Assembly (NCBI GenBank): GCA_016188005.1
Contig: JACPIQ010000124.1
Location: 1 to 54,177 of the forward strand
Length of the DNA: 54,177 nt
From: Candidatus Rokuibacteriota bacterium
GTDB lineage: Bacteria; Methylomirabilota; Methylomirabilia; Rokubacteriales; CSP1-6
Direction of reading: 5' to 3'
Shown here piece by piece: positions 25,414-34,950 of the stretch (its first letter is position 1; every line of letters starts with the position of its first letter). The notes under the pieces are model-generated. The model searched no databases and was not told the origin of the DNA. It saw only the letters and a list, made by a program, of their open reading frames with translations. A program made the translations under genes and the position numbers.

Positions 25414-26850
25414 TCAGCCTCGCGCGGCCGCCACCACCGGGGCGGTGGTGGACAGCTCGACGATGAACGTGGTCTCCGACACGCCGTCACTCTCCACTCT
25501 GAGGCTCCCCCGGTGGGCGTCCACGATCTGCCTGGCGATGGCCAGCCCGAGACCCGTCCCCCGGGACTTCGTCGTGAAGAAGGGCTGGAAGATGCGCTCC
25601 CGGACCTCGGCCGGGATGCCCGACCCTGTGTTCCGCACCGAGACGCGGACGCGGTCACGGCTACCGGGTCCCACCGTGACCTCCACGGTACCATCCCGCG
25701 GCGTGGCCTCGAGCGCATTCTTGATCAGGTTGGCGAACACCTCGCTGAGACGGAAGGCGTCCCCCACGGCGGCGGGCACGGAGCCCGGCGGCCGCGCCAG
25801 GCGAAGGCGCGGATCGCCGGGCAGCATGCCGACGACATCGTCCAGCAGCTCGGGCAGAGGCACGGGCTGCCAGTCCTCCGGTTCCGGATGGCTCAGGGTC
25901 AGGAGGTTCTCGACCAGGTGGTTCTGCCGGTCCACGGCCTGGAGCAGCCGCTCCATGTACTCGCGCCGCGAGTCCGAGGGGGGCAGGTCGGCCTGCAGGA
26001 GCTCGACGAGGCCGCGGATGGTCGCCAGGGGGGTGCGGATCTCGTGCGCCACGCGCGCGGCCATCCCCCCGAGGAAGGCGAGCTGGTCCGCCCGCCGGAT
26101 CTCCTCCCGGATCCGCTGCTTCTCCGTGGCGTCCCGGAAGAGCAGGACCAGCGCCGTCGAGTCGCGCCCCCACTCGCGGTGCTGCGCCGTGATCTCGAGC
26201 AGGAGCTCGCGCCCCTTCGCCGTCGTGGCCGTCACCTCGCTCATGTGCACCGAGCGCTCGCCGACCGTGGCGTCGTCGAGGAGCCGCGCCAGGGGATCAT
26301 TGCCCTTGAGGGCCGGCAAGGGACCCTGGCTGGACAGCAGGGGCAGTCCGCGGAACGACTCGAGCGACAGCTCCAGCAGCACCTCGGCGGCGGTGTTGAA
26401 CGACAGCAGCTCGCCCGCGGGCCCCAGGAGGAGCATGCCCTCGGGCAGCCGGGTGAGGATGTCGCTGTCCCGGACGAAGCGATCCATGGACAGCGTGAGC
26501 CGGCCCACCGCCTCGTCCAGCGCGCCGATCTCGTCGGTGGCGCGCGACGGGGCGGCCCCGGCCGTCTGCGGGGAGAGCGCCTCTGCCTTCCGGGCGATGC
26601 CGCGGATGCGGCCGGCCACCCGCAGGCCGACCACGAGCCCGGCCACGGCCGCGGCAGCCCCCGCCAGCGCCGCGCCCGAGAAGAGAAGCACGGTCGCGCG
26701 GGCCGCCTCCTGTCCGCCCAGCTCGGTGATGAACGGCCGGGCGAGGTAGAGGAGGACGAGACCGCTCGCCGTGGCCGCGACGGCCATGAGGAGCGAGAAG
26801 ACGACGTAGAGCCTGACCGATACGCGGTAGGGCGGAACCCGCTGGGGCAT
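25414..26850 (-). CDS. Membrane sensor histidine kinase (HAMP-PAS-HisKA-HATPase), partner of the NtrC-type regulator
   Basis: 478 residues. Two membrane segments (about 12-35 and 53-77) bracket a very short periplasmic loop, then a HAMP-like region, a PAS domain (about 125-240), the phospho-acceptor His269 in ARVAHEIRTPLATIRG, and a C-terminal ATPase with NLIKNALEATP and GTGLGLAIA. Unlike PilS of Pseudomonas, which has six membrane segments, this one has two, so it is closer in form to NtrB/AtoS-like kinases although its place suggests a pilus role. Start ATG at 26850, 17 bp after pilC. Confidence 0.92.
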   Translation of the reverse strand: MPQRVPPYRVSVRLYVVFSLLMAVAATASGLVLLYLARPFITELGGQEAARATVLLFSGAALAGAAAAVAGLVVGLRVAGRIRGIARKAEALSPQTAGAAPSRATDEIGALDEAVGRLTLSMDRFVRDSDILTRLPEGMLLLGPAGELLSFNTAAEVLLELSLESFRGLPLLSSQGPLPALKGNDPLARLLDDATVGERSVHMSEVTATTAKGRELLLEITAQHREWGRDSTALVLLFRDATEKQRIREEIRRADQLAFLGGMAARVAHEIRTPLATIRGLVELLQADLPPSDSRREYMERLLQAVDRQNHLVENLLTLSHPEPEDWQPVPLPELLDDVVGMLPGDPRLRLARPPGSVPAAVGDAFRLSEVFANLIKNALEATPRDGTVEVTVGPGSRDRVRVSVRNTGSGIPAEVRERIFQPFFTTKSRGTGLGLAIARQIVDAHRGSLRVESDGVSETTFIVELSTTAPVVAAARG

Positions 26851-26867
26851 CGCGGCGGCGCTGCGGG

Positions 26868-28154
26868 TTACTTGATGCTGCCCTTGAGCGCCTGACCCAG
26901 AGTGAAGATCGGGAGGTAGAGCGCGAAAATGATGCTCCCGGCGATGGCCCCCATGATCACGATCATGATGGGCTCGATGAGCGTGGACAGGGTGGCCACG
27001 GCACTGTCCACCTGCTGCTCGTAGTAGAGCGCGGCCTTGGCCAGCATGGCCGGCAGCGTGCCGCTCTCCTCGCCGGTGGCCACGAGCTGGGTGACCATGC
27101 TCGGGAACTCGCCCGTCTGGCGCAGCGTCTCGGCGATGGTGCCGCCGTCCCGCATCCGCTGGGTGGCCGCCGCCATGGCCTCCTCGACGACCTGGTTGCC
27201 CGCGACGTGCGACACCGTCTCCATGGCCTCGATGAGCGGGATGCCGCTGTTGAGCAGCCCGCTGCGCGTGCGGCAGACCCGCGCCATGATCGCCTTGCGG
27301 ATGAGCGAGCCGAAGAGCGGCATCTTGAGCTTGAGGCGGTCGAAGGTCCGGCGCCCGACCTCCGTCTGCAGGGCCGCGAAGACACCGATCACCACGAGCA
27401 GGAGGGCCACCAGGACCGTCAGCGTCGAGTCGCGCACCGCGTTGCTGAACGTGATGAGCAGGCGGGTCGGCGCCGGCAGCGTGGCGTTGGCGCGCGCGTA
27501 GACCCCCTGGAAGATCGGCACGATCTTCACGACCATGACGAAGACGACGAGGAGGGCGACGGTCAGGATCACGATCGGATAGGCGATGGCGCCCTTGACC
27601 TTGCGGCGGAGGTTGGCCGTCTTCTCCAGGTAGACGGTGAGCGTGTCGAGCACCGTCGGCAGGGAGCCCGAGAGCTCCCCGGCCCGGATCACGGCGACGT
27701 AGAGCCGGTCGAAGACGTGCGGGTGCGCCCGCAGCGCGTCGGCGAACCCGGTGCCGCCCGTGATGGCGTCGCGGACCTCCTCCAGCACCTTCCGGAAGTT
27801 CTTGTTCGTCGTCTCGGCCGCCAGGGCGGTGAGGACCCGGACCAGGTGAAGCCCGCCGGAGAGCATGGCCGCCAGCTGGCCGGTGAACAGCACCATCGTG
27901 GCCAGGTTCACGCCGCCCGACACGCGTCGCCACAGCTGTCGCGCCGCGTCCACGGATGGCTGGAGCGTCAGGCCGGCGCCGAGGCCCGTAAGGCCGAGCC
28001 CGCCGCCGAGCCGCGCGCCGGTCGGCCGGACCCCCACCACCAGCTGCCCCTGCTCCTTCAGGCGGGCGATCACGTCGCCCTGGGTGTCGGCCTCGGCCCG
28101 CCCCCGCGTCACGCCCCCCCGGCGATCCGCGACCTCGTACTCGAAGAACGGCAC
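26868..28154 (-). CDS. pilC: Type IV pilus inner-membrane platform protein PilC
   Basis: 428 residues with the two GspF/PilC domains (about 75-200 and 280-405) and three or four membrane segments. Starts MPFFEYEVADRRGGVTRG; FTGQLAAMLSGGLHLVRVLT opens the first domain and the second repeats the pattern near RTRSGLLNSGIPLIEAME. It connects the PilB motor to the growing pilus. It starts 4 bp after the pilB stop. Confidence 0.95.
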   Translation of the reverse strand: MPFFEYEVADRRGGVTRGRAEADTQGDVIARLKEQGQLVVGVRPTGARLGGGLGLTGLGAGLTLQPSVDAARQLWRRVSGGVNLATMVLFTGQLAAMLSGGLHLVRVLTALAAETTNKNFRKVLEEVRDAITGGTGFADALRAHPHVFDRLYVAVIRAGELSGSLPTVLDTLTVYLEKTANLRRKVKGAIAYPIVILTVALLVVFVMVVKIVPIFQGVYARANATLPAPTRLLITFSNAVRDSTLTVLVALLLVVIGVFAALQTEVGRRTFDRLKLKMPLFGSLIRKAIMARVCRTRSGLLNSGIPLIEAMETVSHVAGNQVVEEAMAAATQRMRDGGTIAETLRQTGEFPSMVTQLVATGEESGTLPAMLAKAALYYEQQVDSAVATLSTLIEPIMIVIMGAIAGSIIFALYLPIFTLGQALKGSIK

Positions 28155-28158
28155 GGGC

Positions 28159-29889
28159 TCAGTCCTGGTCGGCGACGACGGCCATGACTTCCTCCAGGGT
28201 CGTCATCCCCTCGACCGCGCGCCGGAACCCGGCCTGCCTGAGCGTCACCATGCCGTTGTCGACGGCGTACTTCCGGATCATGTCCCCGTCGGCGCCGTCG
28301 ATCACCATCCGGCGCACGTTTGCGTTGACCCAGAAGACCTCGTAGAGCGCCAGGCGGCCCCGGTAGCCCAGGTTCCGGCACTCCTTGCATCCCCGGCCCC
28401 GGTACAGCATCTCGGGCGCCGGCTCGGGGGCGAACAGGCTGACCTCCTCGGGCGTGGGCCGGTAGGCCTCCTTGCAGTGCTTGCAGATCTTCCTCACGAG
28501 CCGCTGCGCGGCCGCCACGTTGACGGCGGTGGCGACCAGGAACGGCTCGACGCCGATGTTGATCAGCCGCACGAGCGTGGACACGGAGTCGTTGGTGTGC
28601 AGCGTCGAGAGGACGAGGTGGCCCGTGAGCGCGGCGCGGACGGCGATCTGCCCCGTCTCGGCGTCCCGGATCTCGCCGACCATGATGATGTCGGGGTCCT
28701 GGCGGAGGATGGACCGGAGCGCGCGCGCGAAGTCGAAGCCGATCTCGGACTTGACCTGCACCTGCTGGATGCCCGGCTGGCGGTACTCGACGGGGTCCTC
28801 GACGGTGACGATGTTCTTCCGCGGCGACTTGATCGCCTTGATCGCCGTGTGCAGCGTCGTGGACTTGCCGCTGCCGGTGGGCCCCGTCAGGAGCACCATG
28901 CCCCACGGCCGGAGGATGCCCTTCATGAACGACTCGAGCTGGTCGGGGGCGAAGCCCAGGCTCTCCAGCGTGTAGCTGGTGACGACGGCTTCCTTCTCGA
29001 GGAGCCGCAGCACCACCTTCTCGCCCCAGATCGTCGGCAGCGTGGAGACGCGGAAGTCGATCTCCTTGCCGTGGATGCGCGAGGCGAAGCTGCCGTCCTG
29101 CGGGAGCCGGCGCTCGGCGATGTCCAGCCGGGAGATGATCTTCAGCCGCGAGACCACGGCCAGGTGCAGCGAGCGCGGCACCTCGAGGAGATCGAAGAGC
29201 AGGCCGTCGATGCGGTAACGGACCCGCGTACGGTCCTCGTGGGGCTCCACGTGGATGTCGGAGGCGTGGTCCTCGGCCGCCCGGCCCAGGAGGTAGTTCA
29301 CGACCTTGACGACGGGGGGATCGTCGGCCTGGGTCCGCAGCTGCTTGACGTCCACCGCCTCCTCGGCGGTGGGAGCCAGGCCGACGCTCAAGCCCAGGTC
29401 CTGGCGGAGGGCCTCGTCGATGCCCTCCGTGGAGATCACCTTTCGGTAGCACTTGTCGATGGCTTCCTGGATGGCGCCGCCGGGGCCGATGCGGAAGTCC
29501 ACGTCGAGCCCCGTGGCGCGCCGGAGGTCGTCGAGAGCGACGACGTTCAGCGGGTCCGCGGTGGCGACGATGAGCCGCCGGCCATGCCGCTCGGCGGCGA
29601 TGATGCGGTGCTGGCGCGCCACCTCTTCCGGCACGAGCTTGACCACGTCGAGGTCCAGCGCGGCCAGCTCCTGGCGGGTGATGGGCTCCTTCCGGAACTG
29701 CGCGCCCAGGTACTTGAGCAGGACCTCCTCATCGATGAGCTTCATCTCGATGAGGACCTGGCCCAGGCGGTCCTTCACCTTGCGCTGGCGATCCAGGGCG
29801 GAGGCGAGCTGCTCGTCGGTCAGGATGCCGTCCTGGACGAGCATCTGGCCCAGCGGCACCCAGCCCCAGCGCTCTGTCGGCTGGGTCAT
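28159..29889 (-). CDS. pilB: Type IV pilus assembly ATPase PilB
   Basis: 576 residues. N-terminal GspE/MshEN domain (about 15-130), then the motor ATPase with Walker A LTGPTGSGKSTTLH, the Asp box EDPVEYRQPGIQQVQV, Walker B ILRQDPDIIMVGEIRD and the His box VLSTLHTND. A C-terminal zinc motif, CKHC...CKEC, is of the kind seen in PilB/GspE extension motors. Its ATG overlaps the stop of the upstream TPR gene. PilT, the retraction motor, is not in the window. Confidence 0.95.
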   Translation of the reverse strand: MTQPTERWGWVPLGQMLVQDGILTDEQLASALDRQRKVKDRLGQVLIEMKLIDEEVLLKYLGAQFRKEPITRQELAALDLDVVKLVPEEVARQHRIIAAERHGRRLIVATADPLNVVALDDLRRATGLDVDFRIGPGGAIQEAIDKCYRKVISTEGIDEALRQDLGLSVGLAPTAEEAVDVKQLRTQADDPPVVKVVNYLLGRAAEDHASDIHVEPHEDRTRVRYRIDGLLFDLLEVPRSLHLAVVSRLKIISRLDIAERRLPQDGSFASRIHGKEIDFRVSTLPTIWGEKVVLRLLEKEAVVTSYTLESLGFAPDQLESFMKGILRPWGMVLLTGPTGSGKSTTLHTAIKAIKSPRKNIVTVEDPVEYRQPGIQQVQVKSEIGFDFARALRSILRQDPDIIMVGEIRDAETGQIAVRAALTGHLVLSTLHTNDSVSTLVRLINIGVEPFLVATAVNVAAAQRLVRKICKHCKEAYRPTPEEVSLFAPEPAPEMLYRGRGCKECRNLGYRGRLALYEVFWVNANVRRMVIDGADGDMIRKYAVDNGMVTLRQAGFRRAVEGMTTLEEVMAVVADQD

Positions 29890-30527
29890 TCGCGACCCTT
29901 CCGGCTGCTGATCTCCACGAGCCGCCGGCGCACGTCGGCACGGGCGGGATGGTCTTCGGTGCTGAGCGCGAGGAAGACCCTGTAGTGGTCCGCCGCCTCC
30001 CGGGGCTTCCCCTGTCGGTCGAGGGCGACGCCGAGGTTCCGCTCGGCCTCGGCATGGGTGGGCTGCAGCCGCACGGCGCGACGGAAGGCCTCCACGCCGG
30101 CCGCCACCTCTCCGGTACGGACCAGCGCCACCCCGAGGCCGTTCCAGGCGTCGGGATCGGCCGGCGCCAGCTTGGTGGCCTGCCTCAGGAGCCCCGCGGC
30201 CTCGCCGAAGGCGCCGCGCTCCGCGGCTTCGGTCCCCCGGGTCAGCAAGGCTCGCAACCGCTCATCCGCCTCGGAGCGAGAGGATTCCGCCTGGACAACC
30301 GGCTGTGGGGAGGGCGCCCGAGCGGCGACCGGCGCCGGGGCTGGGCGGGGTCGCGCGTAAATGGCCAACCCGATGGCTGTCATCCCTCCTAGGATAACCA
30401 AAGGGGCGCCCATCCGCCACTTCCGTCGGCGGGCGGTCGGAGGGGCCAGGTTCGGGATCCCGCCGAGGCCGCGGGGCCGGGAGCGGCCGCGATCCAGCCC
30501 CGACAGGATGTCCGCCAGCCTGCTCAC
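29886..30527 (-). CDS. TPR protein with single membrane anchor in the pilus operon
   Basis: 213 residues from a GTG overlapping the gspA-like stop (GTGA). A short basic cytoplasmic stretch, one membrane helix (about residues 40-57, LVILGGMTAIGLAIY), a proline/alanine-rich spacer, then about three TPRs (ADPDAWNGLGVALVRTGEV; HAEAERNLGVALDRQGKP). The layout of N-terminal anchor plus Pro-rich linker recalls GspB, which partners GspA, but the TPR tail is more like PilF/PilW-type pilotins. A scaffold role in pilus assembly is inferred from position only. Confidence 0.8.
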   Translation of the reverse strand: MSRLADILSGLDRGRSRPRGLGGIPNLAPPTARRRKWRMGAPLVILGGMTAIGLAIYARPRPAPAPVAARAPSPQPVVQAESSRSEADERLRALLTRGTEAAERGAFGEAAGLLRQATKLAPADPDAWNGLGVALVRTGEVAAGVEAFRRAVRLQPTHAEAERNLGVALDRQGKPREAADHYRVFLALSTEDHPARADVRRRLVEISSRKGRE

Positions 30528-32230
30528 GGACGCGGGGTTTCGGTGATGGTGGGGCTGAAGCGGCCGGCGATGACCCGGGAGAGGGCCAGCGTGGTCCGCG
30601 GCCCGACGATCCCGTCCTCCTTCAGGCCGGTGGCGCGCTGGAAGCGGCGTACCGCCAGCTGGAACCGGTCGCTGTTCCCGGCGGGCAGGGGGGGGCTCAG
30701 GTGGCCGAGCTTCTGCAAGCGCAGCGCCAGCGTGGCCACCACCGTCGGCGTCAGCTCCTGGTTCGGGTCGGTCGGGAGCAGGTCGATATTCCTCCAGATG
30801 ATCCATGCCTCGTGGTTCCAGGCCGCCTCGAGGCTGTCGAGCGCCAGGCGCGCCTCGTCGCCCCGCGGCGTGGCCAGGACAGCCGCGTCTCCCTCGATGC
30901 GCCGCAGGAGCAGCGGGCGCGCGCCCTCACCAGAGCCGACCCGCACGAGCGCGGGCAACCCGATCGCGCGCAGCTCGGCAAGTGTCGTCTCGGACAGGAG
31001 TGTCACCGAGAGCTGGTAGCGCGCGGCGATGGCAGCCATGTCCGGGATACGGGCGGCGTCCATGGGCCAGGCGGCCACGACGCCGTCGGACAGATCCTCG
31101 TTGACGCCCCAGAGCCTCAGCGCCTGCACGAGCAGGCTCGTCATCCCGTCCAGCCGAAAGGCGCCGCGCTCGCCGCGCGCCGCCGGCGGCGGCTGGGCGG
31201 CGGGGGGCGCTGTGGGAGGCAGCGGCGCCGCCACTGGCGGGCGCCAGGCGGCCGCCGGGAGATCGGACCGCCCAGGGAACTGGAGGAGCGGAGGCGCCCA
31301 GCCCGTCCAGTACCCGACGGCCGCGCCGCCGAGCAGCACGGCCGCCAGCACGCCGGCGGCCACGGCGGCGCGACCCCAGCCCCATGAGGCCCTCGCCGCC
31401 CTCGCGCCGCGCCGCCGGCCCCGGCTCTCGCCCTCCAGGTTCTTGACGGCGGCCCTGACGAGCGCTGGCGTGATCTCGCGCGCGCGCGCGCTGTAGGCGG
31501 CCATGAGCGCCCGGTCGCAGACCATGTTGATCACGCGGGGAATGCCCCGGCTGTGGGCGTAGATCCGCGCCATGGCGGACCGCGTGAAGGGCAGGGCGCC
31601 GGGCAGGCCGGCGATGCGCATCCGGTGCTCGACGTAGCGGAACGTGTCCTTCCTGGACAGGGGCTTGAGGTAGCAGCGGATGCCGATGCGCTGATCGAGC
31701 TGGCGCAGCTCCCGTTGCTTGAGCTTCTCCTCGAGCTCGGGCTGCCCCGAGAGCACGATCTGCAGCAGCTTCCGGGTGGCGGTTTCCAGCGTGGAGAGGA
31801 TCCGGATCTGCTCGAGGGCCTCGACGCTCATCTGCTGGGCCTCGTCGAGGATGACGACCACGGTCTTGCCCTCGCCCCCCGCGGCGAGCAGGTACTGGGA
31901 GAGCGCCGTCATCAGCTCGCCCTTCGTGCTGCCGCGGCGCTCGATCCCCAGGTCGTCCAGGATGGTCCCGACCAGCTCGATGTCGGAGAGGTGCGGGTTG
32001 AGGACCAGCGCGCTCTGGACGTCCCTGGGGATCTCCTTGAGGAGGGCGCGGCAGAGCGTGGTCTTGCCCGTTCCCACCTCCCCGATGAGCGCCATGAGGC
32101 CCTTCTGGCTCGTGATCCCGTAGAGCAGCGTCCCCAGGATCTCGTGGTGCCCCTTGGAGCGGAGCAGGAAGCGGGGATCGGGCGTGAGGACGAACGGGGC
32201 GTCCTCGAGACTGAAGAACGCCTCGTACAC
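30524..32230 (-). CDS. GspA/ExeA-like AAA ATPase with C-terminal peptidoglycan-binding domain
   Basis: 568 residues. AAA ATPase (about 1-270) with Walker A GEVGTGKTTL and Walker B VVVILDEAQQ, a membrane helix near residue 285-307, a Pro-rich linker, a C39-peptidase-like fold without obvious catalytic residues, and a peptidoglycan-binding PG_binding_1 domain near the C-terminus (FQRATGLKEDGIVGPRTTLA). ExeA/GspA proteins bind peptidoglycan and help the secretin assemble through the wall. Here it lies between pilQ (6 bp) and the TPR gene, so it probably serves PilQ. Confidence 0.9.
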   Translation of the reverse strand: MYEAFFSLEDAPFVLTPDPRFLLRSKGHHEILGTLLYGITSQKGLMALIGEVGTGKTTLCRALLKEIPRDVQSALVLNPHLSDIELVGTILDDLGIERRGSTKGELMTALSQYLLAAGGEGKTVVVILDEAQQMSVEALEQIRILSTLETATRKLLQIVLSGQPELEEKLKQRELRQLDQRIGIRCYLKPLSRKDTFRYVEHRMRIAGLPGALPFTRSAMARIYAHSRGIPRVINMVCDRALMAAYSARAREITPALVRAAVKNLEGESRGRRRGARAARASWGWGRAAVAAGVLAAVLLGGAAVGYWTGWAPPLLQFPGRSDLPAAAWRPPVAAPLPPTAPPAAQPPPAARGERGAFRLDGMTSLLVQALRLWGVNEDLSDGVVAAWPMDAARIPDMAAIAARYQLSVTLLSETTLAELRAIGLPALVRVGSGEGARPLLLRRIEGDAAVLATPRGDEARLALDSLEAAWNHEAWIIWRNIDLLPTDPNQELTPTVVATLALRLQKLGHLSPPLPAGNSDRFQLAVRRFQRATGLKEDGIVGPRTTLALSRVIAGRFSPTITETPRP

Positions 32231-32236
32231 GCGGGG

Positions 32237-33943
32237 TTACCTCTTCGCGGCGCCGTCTGGTCTCTTGACGACGGTGGGCGTGAGGATCACGATCAGCTCC
32301 TCGCCGTCCGTGCTGGTCTCGCGCTTCTTGAAGAGCCAGCCCAGGATGGGGATATTCCCCAGCAGCGGCACCCCGCGGAGCGTCTTCTCCGCGTTCTCCT
32401 TCACGACGCCGCCGATCACGAGCCGCTCGCCCTCGGTCACGACCACCTCCGTGATCGCCTTGCGCTTGAAGATGGCCGGGTTGTCCGCCGTGGCCCGGAC
32501 CGCCGAGGCCGAGAAGCTCGGCTCGTCGTTCTGGACGATGACCTTCATCCGGATCTTGGTCACGCTGCCCTCGTAGATGACGTTCGGAGTCACCGTCAGC
32601 TCGAGGAGGGCGTCCTTGAACTGCACCTGGGTGCCCTGCTGCGAGGTGCTCGTGAAGGGCACCTCGAAGCCGCGCGACATCACGGCCTTGGCGTTCTCGA
32701 CGGTCACGATCTTCGGCTCGGAGAGCGAGCGCGCCTTGCCCTGGGTCTCCAGCGCCTGGATGGCGAGGTTCAGGTTGAAATCGCTGGCGACGATGCCGAA
32801 GAGGAGCCCCAGCGCCGGGTTGGCCGCCGTGATGGGCAGGTTGATCAGATTGCCCCCCACGGGGAAGCCCGTCGTGGGCGAGATGGGCAGGAGGGTGTTG
32901 CCGGGACCGAGGAAGTTCGGGTTCTGGCTATAGGTCCCGAGCACGGCCGTGCCGCCGGTGGGGGGCGTGGGGATCTGGCTGCTGCTCCCCTGGGTCACGT
33001 TCGACTGGGAGTACCCCTGGCCGATCAGCGCCGGGTCCCTCGGGTGCCGCGGCTGGCCGATCGCCGCCCCGCCCCACGCGATGCCGATCTGCTCGAGGGC
33101 ACTCTGGGTGGTGATCACCATCTGCGCGGCGATCTGCACCTGGGGCAGCGGGATGTCGAGGGACTCCTTGATCAGCTTCACGATCCGGTTGAGGTCGTTC
33201 TCGTAGAAACGGATGAAGATCGTGTTGGTCGGCTTGTAGGCCCTGACGGTGAGCCCCTTGGCGAGCGCCTCGGGGGGTGGCAGGGGGGCCTGGGCGGGCA
33301 TCGTCGGCGGGGCGGCGGGCTGCGCCGGGATGTTCACGGGTGGGGGCGGCGCGTAGATCTGCGGCTGGAGCGTCGGGACCAGCTCACCCCCGGGTGGTAG
33401 CCCCAGGATCCCCGAGATGGTCCTGGCCACCTCCTCGGCGTCCGCGTAGGAGAGCCGGATCGTCATCTCCTTGACGGGCCCCCGCGCCCTGAGCTGCTCG
33501 AACTCCTCTTCCTTCTGCCTGGCCTCGAGGATCTTCTGCCGGGTCTCGGCCTCGAGCCGGGTGCGGTCGTCCTGCGCCTTCTGCCGCTCCTCGGCCTCCT
33601 GCTTGAGCCGGGTGACGGTGCTCACCCGCAGCACGCCCTGCGCCGCCACGCACTGCAGGTTGGCGGAGTCGATGATGACCTGGAAGACGTCGCGCGCCGG
33701 GACCTGGTAGAAGTCGAGCGTCACCGTCCCCTTGACCTCGTCGGTGACCACCAGGTTGACCCGGTACTGCTGCGACAGCAGGCGGAGCGTCGTCTGCACG
33801 TTGGCGTCGCGCAGGTTCAGCGTGATGGGCTCGGCGGGGAGCCTGTCGTGACAGCTCTCCTGGGCCGGCGCCGGCCCCGACAGGGACAGGACGAAGACTG
33901 CCAAGCCGAGCAGCGCGCACGGGACCCGCATCCAGGACACCAT
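32237..33943 (-). CDS. pilQ: Type IV pilus secretin PilQ
   Basis: 568 residues with a signal peptide (ATG 33943; cleavage near APAQ). A secretin/TonB short N-terminal domain (PITLNLRDANVQTTLRLLSQ) is followed by about 45 highly charged residues rich in Glu, Lys and Arg that should form a coiled coil, then another N-domain, a Pro-rich loop, and the secretin core (SLSEPKIVTVENAKA, VPLLGNIPILGWLFK near the end). It lacks the AMIN domain found in many PilQ. An AGGAGG overlapping the stop of the upstream gene lies 11 nt before the start, a long spacing; an inner ATG at 33931 is also possible. Forms the outer-membrane gate for the pilus. Confidence 0.93.
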   Translation of the reverse strand: MVSWMRVPCALLGLAVFVLSLSGPAPAQESCHDRLPAEPITLNLRDANVQTTLRLLSQQYRVNLVVTDEVKGTVTLDFYQVPARDVFQVIIDSANLQCVAAQGVLRVSTVTRLKQEAEERQKAQDDRTRLEAETRQKILEARQKEEEFEQLRARGPVKEMTIRLSYADAEEVARTISGILGLPPGGELVPTLQPQIYAPPPPVNIPAQPAAPPTMPAQAPLPPPEALAKGLTVRAYKPTNTIFIRFYENDLNRIVKLIKESLDIPLPQVQIAAQMVITTQSALEQIGIAWGGAAIGQPRHPRDPALIGQGYSQSNVTQGSSSQIPTPPTGGTAVLGTYSQNPNFLGPGNTLLPISPTTGFPVGGNLINLPITAANPALGLLFGIVASDFNLNLAIQALETQGKARSLSEPKIVTVENAKAVMSRGFEVPFTSTSQQGTQVQFKDALLELTVTPNVIYEGSVTKIRMKVIVQNDEPSFSASAVRATADNPAIFKRKAITEVVVTEGERLVIGGVVKENAEKTLRGVPLLGNIPILGWLFKKRETSTDGEELIVILTPTVVKRPDGAAKR

Positions 33944-33951
33944 GTTCTCTC

Positions 33952-34950
33952 TCACCTCCTGAGCCCCGCCGGCGGGGCCTGAGCCAGCCCCGGCAGGGAG
34001 ATGGTCCGTGTTCCCCCGGCGGGCTCCCGGAGTACCACCGTCTCCTCCGTGATCCGCTCCACGCGGTGCCCGGCGATGCCGTCGCCGACCTTGACGATCT
34101 GGTTGTTGACGATGGCGAGAAAGCCGCCTGGGAAGCCCACGATCCCCTTGAGCTCCATCACGACCTTGGGCGTCTCGGCACGCGGAGCGGCGGGCGCACC
34201 AGGCGCGGTGCCGGCCGGGGTCCGGCCTGCGGCGACGGGCCGGCGACTGGCCACCGGCGGCGCCGGGGCCCCTGGGGCCGCCGCCGTGGCGCCGAAGGTG
34301 AACGGATCGCGGGACTGCGCGACGCCGGCCGCCGGGGTCGGCAAGGGCAATGCCAGCGCGGGCCCGGGGGGGGCCTGGCCGGCCCCGCTGGCCGCCAGGG
34401 CTCGCTCGAGGACCCGCTTGGCCTCCGTGGTGAGCTCGAGCGCCGTCATCCTGAACTTGGCCTCGACCTCGTCGGAGCGGCCGGTGCCAGGAAGCACGTT
34501 CTTCGGGACGCTGATCGACATGTCCTCGAGGATGCCCCTCTGGGCCTCCACGCGAGCGGCCAGATCGCGCAGCTCCCGGTAGGGCGCCACCAGCTGGATG
34601 GGGTGCCACGACTTGTTGAACTGGGCCGTGGCCTGACGCTCCAGGTTGCCGATGCCGACCACCTTCATGCGCTTCTCGCTCGCCAGCTCGGCGAGCCGGG
34701 TGAGGAACGCCGAGGGGTCGCCACCGGCCGAGCTCCACTGCATCTCCTGCAGGAGCCCGGCGCTGGCGCGCATCTCCCGCACGATCTCCTCCTCCCTGGA
34801 CCGGATCTCGCCGCTGAGGCGCACCCGCTCCCCGGCCGCGCGGACGCCCTCGGTGGAGAGCGAGCGCCACTTGCCCAGCTCGTAGAACAGGACGAGGGCG
34901 AAGACGAGGGCGACGACGACCCAGGCCACCGTCATCGCGCGGTCCTTCAC
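33952..34950 (-). CDS. Fused PilO-PilP pilus alignment protein
   Basis: 332 residues from a GTG overlapping the pilN stop (GTGA); ATG 34935 is an alternative. Residues about 1-190 look like PilO: one membrane helix (WVVVALVFALVLFYEL), a coiled coil and a ferredoxin-like fold. A Pro/Ala-rich linker (about 190-260) leads to a PilP-like beta domain (VVMELKGIVGFPGGFLAIV, then VKVGDGIAGHRVERI). In Pseudomonas and Neisseria these are two proteins, PilP being a separate lipoprotein that contacts PilQ. Here one polypeptide would link the inner-membrane PilN/O pair to the secretin. Confidence 0.85.
   Translation of the reverse strand: MKDRAMTVAWVVVALVFALVLFYELGKWRSLSTEGVRAAGERVRLSGEIRSREEEIVREMRASAGLLQEMQWSSAGGDPSAFLTRLAELASEKRMKVVGIGNLERQATAQFNKSWHPIQLVAPYRELRDLAARVEAQRGILEDMSISVPKNVLPGTGRSDEVEAKFRMTALELTTEAKRVLERALAASGAGQAPPGPALALPLPTPAAGVAQSRDPFTFGATAAAPGAPAPPVASRRPVAAGRTPAGTAPGAPAAPRAETPKVVMELKGIVGFPGGFLAIVNNQIVKVGDGIAGHRVERITEETVVLREPAGGTRTISLPGLAQAPPAGLRR

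Noticed and set aside
25414-26850. Naming the kinase PilS
   Set aside because: It has two membrane segments rather than the six of PilS; only neighbourhood suggests a pilus role.
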